DNA of 29,074 nucleotides from UBA6136 sp044351045 (GTDB taxonomy: Bacteria; Pseudomonadota; Gammaproteobacteria; Methylococcales; Methylococcaceae), in assembly GCA_044351045.1 (NCBI GenBank), contig JBILGM010000039.1, positions 1-29,074 of the forward strand, read 5' to 3'. The notes under the pieces are model-generated. The model was not told the origin of the DNA, ran no database searches, and worked only from the letters and a program-made list of their open reading frames with translations. A program made the translations under genes and the position numbers. Every line of letters starts with the position of its first letter. The first letter of the stretch is position 1. Positions 8,232 to 14,365 of this stretch are shown here, in pieces.

Positions 8232-8672
8232 TCAGCCGACCTGCCGCTCCCGCAGTTCGTCAAGGGTCTTGCAGTCAATGCACTGGGTGGCGGTGGGGCG
8301 AGCTTCCAGGCGGCGAATGCCGATTTCGATACCGCAGGTTTCGCAAAACCCATAATCGCCGCGATCGAGATTCTGCAACGATTCATCGATCTTCTTGATC
8401 AGCTTGCGTTCCCGATCACGGGTGCGCAGCTCCAGGCTGAACTCGGATTCCTGCGTGGCTCGGTCGTTCGGGTCCGGGAAATTGGCAGCCTCGTCCTGCA
8501 TATGGTGGACGGTGCGATCGACCTCGCCCATCAATTCCGATTTCCAGTTGGTCAGAATGTGGCGAAAGTGCCCGACTTGCGCCTCATTCATGTACTCTTC
8601 CCCCTCCCCAAGTTGATAAGGCTCGAAGGTGAAGGGTGTCGAAAGCGTCTCAGGTTTCTTGTTGCTGGACAT
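8232..8672 (-). CDS. dksA: RNA polymerase-binding transcription factor DksA
   Basis: A ppGpp cofactor that binds the secondary channel of RNA polymerase and retunes rRNA and biosynthetic promoters. It is 146 residues, near the usual 151. The coiled-coil tip DPNDRA keeps Asp67, Asp70 and Ala72, the residues needed for activity. The zinc finger has Cys110, 113, 131 and 134. FSLELRTRDRERKLIKKI and EIGIRRLEARPTA are near-identical to E. coli. The frame runs on to 8810, but the ATG at 8672 has AAGGAG at good spacing and gives the proper length. It heads the minus-strand run dksA-gluQ-rnf-nth. Confidence 0.97.
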   Translation of the reverse strand: MSSNKKPETLSTPFTFEPYQLGEGEEYMNEAQVGHFRHILTNWKSELMGEVDRTVHHMQDEAANFPDPNDRATQESEFSLELRTRDRERKLIKKIDESLQNLDRGDYGFCETCGIEIGIRRLEARPTATQCIDCKTLDELRERQVG

Positions 8673-8708
8673 TTCAAACTCCTTACCAGGTTCCAAAAAA
8701 ATCCGGCA

Positions 8709-8714
8709 AGTATA
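8709..8714 (-). promoter_or_regulatory. Possible -10 element of the dksA promoter
   Basis: On the minus strand the sequence TATACT lies 37 bases before the dksA start, in the 136-base divergent gap shared with the aminotransferase. No good -35 hexamer sits at 16-18 bases, so this is only a candidate. Confidence 0.3.
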
Positions 8715-8808
8715 GGCAGAAATCCACATCAAGGGAAATGGCTTGAATGGTCGCGGATAATGTTTGTCAGCGCCTTCGCCTGAGCCTAATGCCGCGCAAG
8801 AGCGAGCC

Positions 8809-9975
8809 ATGAAAATCGCCCAGCGTATGTCCTACATCAGTCCTTTTTTTGTCATGGCAATCCTTGCCCGCGCCAAGGAGCTGGAGCGGATGGGTAGGGA
8901 CATTATCCACATGGAGATTGGCGAACCGGACTTTCCCACGCCACCGAAAATTCTCGCGGCGGCAGCCCGGGCGCTGGGCGAGGCCGACATCAAATACACG
9001 CCGGCCGCCGGCTTGCCGGAATTGCGCATGGCCATCGCCGGATTTTACGAGCGCCGGCATGGTGTCAGTCTTGATCATCGGCGGATTTTTGTGACGCCCG
9101 GCGCTTCGGGCGCCCTGATGCTGGCGATGGGGCTCGCACTTAACCCGGGTGAGGGTGTGTTGCTGGCAGACCCCAGTTACCCCTGTTATCCGAATTTTGT
9201 GCGCCTGTTCGGCGGATTTCCGCGATCGCTGCCCGTCGATGAAACGAGCGAATTCAATCTGTCGGCCGAATTGCTGAACTCGCACTGGGCAACGTCGGAC
9301 GCGGGCGTCATCTTGGCATCGCCAGCCAATCCGACCGGCGTGGTCATGGGGCCTGAGGCCATGCAGGCGGTGATCGAATTCGTCGATGCGCGACATGGCT
9401 TTGTCGTAGCAGATGAGATTTATCATGGGCTGGAATACGGGCCTCCCTCCCATACCGCACTGCATGATTCCGAAGAGGTGTTCGTCATCAACAGCTTCTC
9501 CAAGTACTTCGGTATGACCGGCTGGCGCCTGGGTTGGGCCGTGGTGCCGGAAGCAGCAATGGAGGGGGCCGAGCGGCTGGCCCAGAACCTTTATATTTCT
9601 GCCCCCACGCTTTCGCAGCTCGCGGCATTGGCAGCCTTCGATCCCGAAAATATTGAAGAGCTGGAGCGGCGCCGTCGTCAGTTTGCCGACCGCCGGGAGG
9701 TGTTGTGTGAGGGATTGAGCCGGCTGGGCTTCCTGATCCGGGCCAAACCCGAGGGGGCCTTTTACGTTTATGCCGATTGCAGTGGCGTGACCCCGGACAG
9801 TCAGGCGTTTGCCTTGGCGCTGCTCGAGGAAGCCGGCGTGGCCGTCACCCCCGGTCGAGATTTCGGTACTCACCAGCCCGAGCGCTATCTGCGATTCTGC
9901 TACACCGCGTCGATTCCGCGTCTGCGCGAAGGACTGGAACGAATGGCCGATTACCTGCGTTCCGCCGCCCAATAG
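8809..9975 (+). CDS. Class I PLP-dependent aminotransferase
   Basis: A 388-residue fold-type I aminotransferase of the aspartate/alanine aminotransferase group. Lys232 in NSFSKYFGMTGWRLGW is the PLP Schiff-base residue. Asn174 (ANPTG), Asp202 (ADEIYHG) and the C-terminal Arg in YLRFCYTAS complete the cofactor and carboxylate site. DIIHMEIGEPDFPTPP is the N-terminal signature of this clade. The frame opens at a TTG at 8764, but the ATG at 8809 gives MKIAQRM, the usual family start. Substrate specificity cannot be read from sequence; alanine, aspartate or aromatic amino acids are possible. It is transcribed divergently from dksA. Confidence 0.9.
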   Translation: MKIAQRMSYISPFFVMAILARAKELERMGRDIIHMEIGEPDFPTPPKILAAAARALGEADIKYTPAAGLPELRMAIAGFYERRHGVSLDHRRIFVTPGASGALMLAMGLALNPGEGVLLADPSYPCYPNFVRLFGGFPRSLPVDETSEFNLSAELLNSHWATSDAGVILASPANPTGVVMGPEAMQAVIEFVDARHGFVVADEIYHGLEYGPPSHTALHDSEEVFVINSFSKYFGMTGWRLGWAVVPEAAMEGAERLAQNLYISAPTLSQLAALAAFDPENIEELERRRRQFADRREVLCEGLSRLGFLIRAKPEGAFYVYADCSGVTPDSQAFALALLEEAGVAVTPGRDFGTHQPERYLRFCYTASIPRLREGLERMADYLRSAAQ

Positions 9976-10396
9976 GGGCGCTGGAGATTGTGGGCGCGCT
10001 GCCCATCCTCGCTACCCGTCTTTGCTGCCCGTATCAATCCCTCATTGGCCCGACTTGTGCCAGGCGGCATCGAAGCAGGGCGAGCCTTCCCCAAACAACA
10101 TCAGGCCCGCATGGTCCGCACCCTTAATCGCCTGTCTCCTGAGTGGAACGAAGTATCCCATGCTATCGGCACAGTCCATCCCTTTCGTCATCCTGAGCAA
10201 AGCGAAGGATCTCAGGCCATCGGGACCAGACAGTTTCCAGGTAAAGGTCCACTTTCTTCCCTTGCCCGTACCTTCCCTTATCTTGGTCGCTCATGATGAC
10301 AATGGGGGACCCCCGGCCACTCAAACGAAGGCTGACCGCCCATCTCCATGCGCCTGTTGCTATGATGCTGACCCGGCCTTGTCCTCAACCACTGGC
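9976..10396. other. Gene-poor stretch after the aminotransferase
   Basis: No frame here has family similarity that I recognise. An open frame at 9988-10296 on the plus strand looks accidental, and its middle reads RHPEQSEGS because it crosses the dispersed repeat annotated separately. TATGAT at 10361-10366 resembles a -10 box for the downstream small ORF and FKBP gene but has no clear -35. Confidence 0.5.
10186..10216. repeat. Dispersed CATCCTGAGC-AAGGAT repeat unit, single copy here
   Basis: The core CATCCTGAGCAAAGCGAAGG followed by ATCTCAGG is a palindromic element I recall from intergenic DNA of many unrelated bacteria. In one frame it translates as HPEQSEGS. Two alternative stems are possible: ATCCT with AGGAT, and CCTGAG with CTCAGG. 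Only one copy occurs in this window, so its repeat status rests on memory of the element and not on local duplication. Confidence 0.5.
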
Positions 10397-10525
10397 ATGA
10401 GCATGCAACCCCCTCAACGCCCCCCGCTGACCTTTCGCAAACTGCTTGAGATTTTGGCCACCGTGGCGGTGCTGGAGTTAGGGTTCTTCCTATTTCGTCT
10501 GGGCGCGACCTGGTGGAACCAATAA
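10397..10525 (+). CDS. Possible small single-span membrane peptide
   Basis: A 42-codon frame starting ATG-AGC-ATG. It has a proline-rich charged N-terminus (QPPQRPPLTFRKL) and one hydrophobic segment (LEILATVAVLELGFFLFRLG), and ends TWWNQ. This is a plausible architecture for a small inner-membrane protein, and it ends 46 bases before the FKBP lipoprotein gene on the same strand. There is no convincing Shine-Dalgarno, and no family is recognised. It could be a chance frame. Confidence 0.35.
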   Translation: MSMQPPQRPPLTFRKLLEILATVAVLELGFFLFRLGATWWNQ

Positions 10526-10571
10526 CCACCCAGCCCCATTCCCCTTTTTTCAATTTTCGAGGTTTTTACCG

Positions 10572-11039
10572 ATGCATTCATCCCGTCAAACAATCGCCGT
10601 CGCCGTAATCCTGTCCACCCTTTCGCTGGCGGGTTGTCAGAAACAGCAGGCCGAATCCACCCTGGAACAAAAGCAGGGCGCGTCATTCCTGGCGGAGAAC
10701 ACTAAAAAGCCGGGTATCACGACTACGGCAAGCGGGCTTCAGTATGAGATTTTGCAGGAAGGGCAGGGTGCCATGCCGTCGGCCACCGATACCGTCACGG
10801 TCAACTACCGGGGCACCCTGATTGATGGCAAGGAATTCGATAGCGGTAACGGCATCAGCTTCCCCTTGAACCGGGTCATTCCCGGGTGGACCGAAGGCCT
10901 ACAGCTGATGAAAGAAGGTGCGAAGTATCGGTTCTACATTCCTTCGGAGCTGGCCTATGGGGAGCGAGGTGCCGGCAGTGACATCCCGCCAAATGCCGCG
11001 CTGATCTTCGAGGTAAATCTGATCAAGGTCGGTCAGTAG
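10572..11039 (+). CDS. FKBP-type peptidyl-prolyl cis-trans isomerase lipoprotein
   Basis: Catalyses proline isomerisation to aid protein folding in the cell envelope. It is 155 residues: a lipoprotein signal with lipobox SLAGC (lipidation at Cys22), a short linker rich in Gln and Glu, and one FKBP domain from about residue 55 to the end. VTVNYRGTLIDGKEFDSG, VIPGWTEGLQLMKEGAKYRF, PSELAYGERG and IPPNAALIFEVNLI are the domain signatures. It lacks the long helical dimerisation arm of FkpA and Mip, so it resembles a minimal Mip-like protein. The Asp after the lipid Cys that would favour inner-membrane retention is absent (the next residue is Gln), so outer-membrane sorting is likely. Confidence 0.9.
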   Translation: MHSSRQTIAVAVILSTLSLAGCQKQQAESTLEQKQGASFLAENTKKPGITTTASGLQYEILQEGQGAMPSATDTVTVNYRGTLIDGKEFDSGNGISFPLNRVIPGWTEGLQLMKEGAKYRFYIPSELAYGERGAGSDIPPNAALIFEVNLIKVGQ

Positions 11040-11056
11040 GCAAAGGGCTGGTAAGT

Positions 11057-11085
11057 CCCGGTACTTGAATGATTCAAGTGCCGGG
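11057..11085. terminator. Perfect 13-bp hairpin after the FKBP gene
   Basis: CCCGGTACTTGAA pairs with TTCAAGTGCCGGG across a 3-base loop, with a single G-T wobble. It begins 17 bases after the FKBP stop. No T-run follows on either side, so it is either an unusual terminator, an RNA-stability element or a protein-binding palindrome. Confidence 0.45.
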
Positions 11086-11261
11086 GCTGTAAGGCAGGCT
11101 AAGTTCAATACGGGTGCCTGGATCAATCGCGGGTATGGTCAGCTCGTTGAGGCTTTTGTGGGTAGGCGTCTGAAGTCGGTCATTGGTCCATCCCATGAAG
11201 TCAGACCCAAGTGGATTCCCCTTAATTGTTTAAGAGTCTGCATAAACCAGGGTCAGGGGTC
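11086..11261. other. Gene-free sequence between hairpin and IS66-like scrap
   Basis: No start codon with ribosome site and no recognised protein similarity is visible. The stretch ends in CAGGGTCAGGGGTCA, a direct doubling of a GGGTCA-like unit immediately before the transposase-like frame, which could be a trace of an insertion end. Confidence 0.35.
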
Positions 11262-11390
11262 ATGTGGATGACGCCGAAACCGACCGATCTGCGCAAGGGC
11301 ATCGAGGCGCTTGCATCAGGTTGGCGCCAGTCTTGGGCACAACCCATGCCCGGGGATACGTCCCTGTATTTTAACCGGGCGGGACTCGAT
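11262..11390 (+). mobile_element. IS66 Orf2 (TnpB)-like fragment
   Basis: The frame reads MWMTPKPTDLRKGIEALAS, then QPMPGDTSLYFNRAG. This resembles the first ~45 residues of the IS66 orf2 accessory protein, which typically has W...P.DMRK...GL, then a P.SG.LFVF.NRR block. Similarity stops at about 11390; the rest of the frame (to 11678) is unrelated and runs into the antisense of the next gene. No Orf1, Orf3 transposase or terminal inverted repeats are seen, so this is at most a scrap of an element. The call rests on a short motif match. Confidence 0.42.
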
Positions 11391-11539
11391 CAAAATTTTG
11401 AGGATAAAGTCGACCTGCCTGTTAGTGGTGCCTCGTCTCGCAGTGCAGATGGGGCGCCGTGGGCCTTAAAGGAGCATCTGGCTATGGTTCCAGGTTCACA
11501 AGGCTGTGCGAACTGGAGCCCCCGCCCGCCCGGTTTGCC
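11391..11539. other. Unassigned sequence up to the exported-protein stop
   Basis: The plus-strand frame stays open here, but I see no domain similarity after the IS66-like block. No terminator-like hairpin was found for the minus-strand gene that ends at 11540. Confidence 0.35.
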
Positions 11540-12085
11540 TTACGGCTGGGGATTGAACGGCAGCGCTGACTTGTGGAGGATGATCTTTGGTTTGCCGTTT
11601 ACAAACTTGAAGACAAACGTTTTGTCCACTGTGGTCTTTTGTCCGCCGAGATTGGTCAGGTGTACGTTACCCATGTAGATGCCGATGTTGCCTTCAATTA
11701 TGACACCTGCTGTGTCGAACTCGCATTTGACCCAATTCTTCCGGGCGAAGCCGGAGTCGTTCGGAAATTTGTCATTGCCCCCCACAAAGTAAGCGAGCGC
11801 ACCCTCTTTCGTCAGCCGAAACGTCTGGTCTCCGAAGGACAACGTAGGGTTGAACAGCACTTTGCCCTGATCGTAGTTGTAGGCGCTGTCGATGACCTTC
11901 TTGGCCACCTGGACTGCATCTTTGCCCTCCATGTCGGTTTTGCTGATCAAGAGTAGCCCGTCACACCAGCTGTGTACGGCATTACTGATCATTTTTTCGG
12001 TTACCTGCGGTTTGTTTTTGGCTTGCAACACGGGCGGTAGAGCCAATGTCAACACGGCGAGTAGGCTAAGTAGTTGTGTTCTCAT
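11540..12085 (-). CDS. Exported protein of unknown function, SnoaL/NTF2-like family suspected
   Basis: A 181-residue protein with a clear signal peptide (MRTQLLSLLAVLTLALPPVLQA), so it is exported. The mature part contains WCDGLLLI, GKVLFNPTLSFGDQTFRLT, GALAYFVGG, GNIGIYMGNVHLT and TTVDKTFVF, and ends LHKSALPF. From memory, similar exported proteins occur in marine proteobacteria, sometimes under the doubtful name phosphoribosyl-AMP cyclohydrolase; their core fits a small cone-shaped SnoaL-like fold. No catalytic role is claimed. An ATG four codons upstream (12097) is possible, but the ATG at 12085 has GGGA at better spacing. It lies alone, reading opposite to its neighbours. Confidence 0.75.
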   Translation of the reverse strand: MRTQLLSLLAVLTLALPPVLQAKNKPQVTEKMISNAVHSWCDGLLLISKTDMEGKDAVQVAKKVIDSAYNYDQGKVLFNPTLSFGDQTFRLTKEGALAYFVGGNDKFPNDSGFARKNWVKCEFDTAGVIIEGNIGIYMGNVHLTNLGGQKTTVDKTFVFKFVNGKPKIILHKSALPFNPQP

Positions 12086-12272
12086 ACTTGGTCCCATATG
12101 CGTTTATGAGAATTTATTTCATCAACATCAGAGTAACTCTGCAAGCAAAATGTCAACTATCTTCTTACCGATGGCTGTTGAGATGCCCGCCCTCTCCACA
12201 GTGGTCGCAGATCACCACGACTTATTATATTTTCGACTTGACCTTTAGTATTGCCGGGCACAGAGCACCGAA
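12086..12272. other. Intergenic stretch upstream of the exported-protein gene
   Basis: A fairly A/T-rich segment that should hold the promoter of the minus-strand exported-protein gene. It contains the short palindrome CAGAGTAACTCTG (12129-12141), a possible operator. No Walker-A-type coding trace was found here for the ATPase remnant that follows. Confidence 0.35.
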
Positions 12273-12692
12273 GTGGAGACGCTGGGGTTTTTCAATGGCT
12301 CGGTGTTGCTGGAAAAGTCGGGCTTGCCGGGTGAGGCGACCGGATTGGGCTCCAGTGACGACAAGCCTAGTTTCTTTGCAGTCCTGGTGAATGCATGTTT
12401 TTGCTTTGGTCGCGGCCCCATTTAATCCGCCACTCGTTGCTGAAGCGGGGCATTTCATTCACCTTCGAGATGGTTATGTCTTGGGCGGACAAGGTCCGTT
12501 TCCTGCAAAAAAACACAACACCGGGGCTAGAGGACCTATCTGTATTTCGTAGCGGAGGATGACCCGATCATCAATATTTCGCGTGTACAGACTTGGGTAC
12601 GCTTGGGCGGCCATTCGGAACCGGACGACAATGTCAAAAAAACGGGTAGCATGACCAGACTGAATATGGCTCGGCTGATCCACCTGGTTACC
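12273..12692 (+). pseudogene. Zeta-toxin-like P-loop ATPase remnant (COG4185-like), frameshifted
   Basis: Protein similarity continues across all three plus frames. From 12273 it reads FFNGSVLLEKSGLPGEATGL, up to VNA near 12395. After slips at about 12400 and 12415 it reads HLIRHSLLKRGISFTFEMVM, then SWADKVRFLQK to about 12510. After an A-run slip and an in-frame TAG (12528) where the family has Tyr or Phe, it reads RTYLYFVAEDDPIINISRV, then VRLGGHSEPDD. This order is the middle and late part of the predicted ABC-type/zeta-toxin-like ATPases (SFTFETVMS, GYRTYLYYVAT, NISRV, RVRxGGHxVP). The N-terminal Walker A and the C-terminal YIFDNS region are missing. The gene is clearly dead. Confidence 0.72.
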
Positions 12693-12729
12693 GGCCCTAA
12701 TGTGTTTTTTTGCTTTGCAAGGAGTGGTC

Positions 12730-13251
12730 ATGATCAAAATACTGGCCGGAGTGGTTCTTTTTCTGTGTGCTCCGCTTGCCATGGCAGTGAACTGGGAGGC
12801 CAGCATCACCAATACTAATACCCCGGTACTGGATAGTGATATTCAGAGTGCACTGGGCAAGGGCATCAGCCCCAGTTTTGCCAATGCTTTTCCGGGGCGT
12901 CATTATGGCATTTATGTCTTGCTAGACTCGCATCTCATGCCGCAAATTAACGGCGATTTGGTTTACATGGCGTTGGGGCTGTCGCGCCGGCTCCAGAATG
13001 GGGCGATGGAACTGCCCGTGGGCCGGTTCAGCGATGTTCTGATTTTGCCGCAGGGCAGCACGCCGGAGGCGCAAAAGCAGGCGGTCACCGAAAAGCTGAC
13101 AGCAGTCGCGGCGAGTTTTTCCCGCGCGATGATCCAGAACAAACCAGCCTTTGATCATGCGGCATCATCTCGCCCACAATCCACTGGTCACTGGTCCGAG
13201 TGGCCCGATTATCAGCCCGGCAGTTCCGGGGCAGTGAGCGGCGGCAATTAA
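12730..13251 (+). CDS. Hypothetical exported protein
   Basis: A 173-residue protein I do not recognise. It has a signal peptide (MIKILAGVVLFLCAPLAMA) with a likely AMA cleavage site. The mature part contains DSDIQSALGKGISPSFANAF, a stretch beginning HYGIYVLLDSH and ending near LVYMALGLSRRL, and a Gly/Ser/Pro-rich tail (SEWPDYQPGSSGAVSGGN) that looks disordered. No Cys, metal or catalytic motif stands out in the mature region. The frame is open from 12700, but the ATG at 12730 has AAGGAG at ideal spacing. It directly follows the ATPase pseudogene, and a long hairpin begins at its stop codon. Confidence 0.75.
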   Translation: MIKILAGVVLFLCAPLAMAVNWEASITNTNTPVLDSDIQSALGKGISPSFANAFPGRHYGIYVLLDSHLMPQINGDLVYMALGLSRRLQNGAMELPVGRFSDVLILPQGSTPEAQKQAVTEKLTAVAASFSRAMIQNKPAFDHAASSRPQSTGHWSEWPDYQPGSSGAVSGGN

Positions 13252-13288
13252 AACCGCCCGCAAAGATCCTATCTTGCGACGGGCGGTT
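13252..13288. terminator. Long GC-rich hairpin between convergent units
   Basis: AACCGCCCG (13252-13260) pairs with CGGGCGGTT (13280-13288). The interior pairs further (CAAGAT-type with ATCTTG, with bulges). Read on the minus strand the stem is followed by TTTAATT, so it fits an intrinsic terminator for the minus-strand genes to the right. On the plus strand it directly follows the exported-protein stop and could act for both. Confidence 0.65.
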
Positions 13289-13306
13289 CTAAGAGGTGGT
13301 GGATGA

Positions 13307-13619
13307 TCACCGATCCCACCATCCGAGCAAGGCGGCCAGCAGGGTGGTGCTCAGATGATAAGTGAGGTGGTGCGCCAGATGCGCCCGGCGTGTTCATGCT
13401 GCCACAGGCTGGCCACACCCGAGGCCACCGAGGTGAAAACCAGCGAGATCAGCACCATCTTGAGAAGATCGACGAACAGGCCGCCGGCGAATTGCAAAGC
13501 GGAGTTCAGGGGGACATTGCCCGAATCGGCCACACCCTGATGGTTCAAATAAACGCCGAGTGTGGCACCCAGGCTAGGCGCCAGTAAGATCTGGCCATTC
13601 TCAGGCCGGGTAGGCGCAT
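13307..13619 (-). pseudogene. N-terminal fragment of a dicarboxylate/cation (DAACS, GltP-like) symporter
   Basis: On the minus strand, after an ATG at 13619 (MRLPGL), the similarity moves into another frame: GQILLAPSLGATLGVYLNHQ, then GGLFVDLLKMVLISLVFTS, then RIWRTTSL. A further slip gives YHLSTTLLAALLGWW before a TGA at 13307. These are the first three membrane segments of the SLC1/GltP fold, where FxDLLKMxxxPLVFTS is the hallmark. About 100 of the roughly 420 residues remain, with two or more frameshifts and no transport core, so it is non-functional. It begins 3 bases after the SIMPL gene stop. Confidence 0.75.
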
Positions 13620-13621
13620 TT

Positions 13622-14329
13622 TCAATCGCTCTGGAGCTCGATGGTGCCTTGCAGATTGACGGCGACCGGTTGCTCGCCGGCTTCAATGGCGGGTGGCGCC
13701 GATGGGGCCGCATCCATCGCCATGGCTTTCGCATTGGCGTGGAAAGGACGTGGCATCGAATTCTGTGTGTTCACGTCCAGCGCCACCAGTCGGTAGCGCT
13801 TGCGGCCCAGTTCGCGCGTGATCAACTCGGCACGTTGCTGAAATGCCTTCATGGCCTCGCTCATGAGTCCATCCTCGGTAGCGCGGAGGGTTTCCGGGGA
13901 TACCTGGTAACCGATGGACTCGACCTTGAGGGACTTTTGCAGGTCTCCAATCAACGCGCTCAACTTCTCCATGTTTTTACTTTCCAGCCGAATCAACTGG
14001 CGCACACTCCACCCCGTCACCTTCTGGTTCTGATAAGTGGGGAAGGTCTGATAATCGAGCGTCTGGACGGTGACTTCCGGCACCCTCTTGGCCGTGGTCA
14101 ATGCCGCCGCGATGGCCTTGTTGACTTCGGCCGACAAAGGCTCTGCTGTCGGACCTTCCATATGCTGGTAAAGCACCGCAACCAGTATGTCGTTGACGGC
14201 TTTTCCCTGGGCCGAAGCGCTCAGGTTGATGCGGTCATAGGTCAACGGGTTTTCGGCAGCCTGGAGCATGGTGGTGGGTATCAGGGCAAAGAATAAGGGA
14301 ATCGTCGTCAGAAAATGCTTGTATTCCAT
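13622..14329 (-). CDS. Exported SIMPL-domain (DUF541) protein
   Basis: A 235-residue protein with a signal peptide (about residues 1-24, ending LQA). A SIMPL domain follows, with features such as INLSASAQGKAVNDILVAV, TGWSVRQLIRLESKNMEKL and the NxxxMPRPF segment near the end. SIMPL proteins are periplasmic or outer-membrane-associated; roles in stress protection and envelope maintenance are reported for some, but the biochemical function is unknown. An ATG at 14341 is an alternative start. The ATG at 14329 has GGTGA five bases upstream and places the charged EYKH segment before the hydrophobic core. It lies 36 bases after the NTF2-like gene on the same strand. Confidence 0.82.
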   Translation of the reverse strand: MEYKHFLTTIPLFFALIPTTMLQAAENPLTYDRINLSASAQGKAVNDILVAVLYQHMEGPTAEPLSAEVNKAIAAALTTAKRVPEVTVQTLDYQTFPTYQNQKVTGWSVRQLIRLESKNMEKLSALIGDLQKSLKVESIGYQVSPETLRATEDGLMSEAMKAFQQRAELITRELGRKRYRLVALDVNTQNSMPRPFHANAKAMAMDAAPSAPPAIEAGEQPVAVNLQGTIELQSD

Positions 14330-14365
14330 CAGTGTCACCATTGGCTGGGCCGCAGAGTGGGGAAG

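Noticed and set aside
8767..9972. 401-codon open frame antisense to the aminotransferase
   Set aside because: Shadow of a GC-rich gene with clear catalytic motifs on the plus strand.
11226..11678. 150-codon plus frame as a full gene
   Set aside because: Only about 45 codons resemble IS66 Orf2; the rest is unrelated and overlaps the 3' end of the exported-protein gene on the other strand.
12129..12141. CAGAGTAACTCTG palindrome as a regulator binding site
   Set aside because: Too short and single-copy to assign to a regulator; mentioned only as a possibility in the intergenic entry.
12474..12812. 112-codon minus-strand frame across the ATPase remnant
   Set aside because: The plus strand of the same DNA shows collinear family motifs, so this is an antisense accident.
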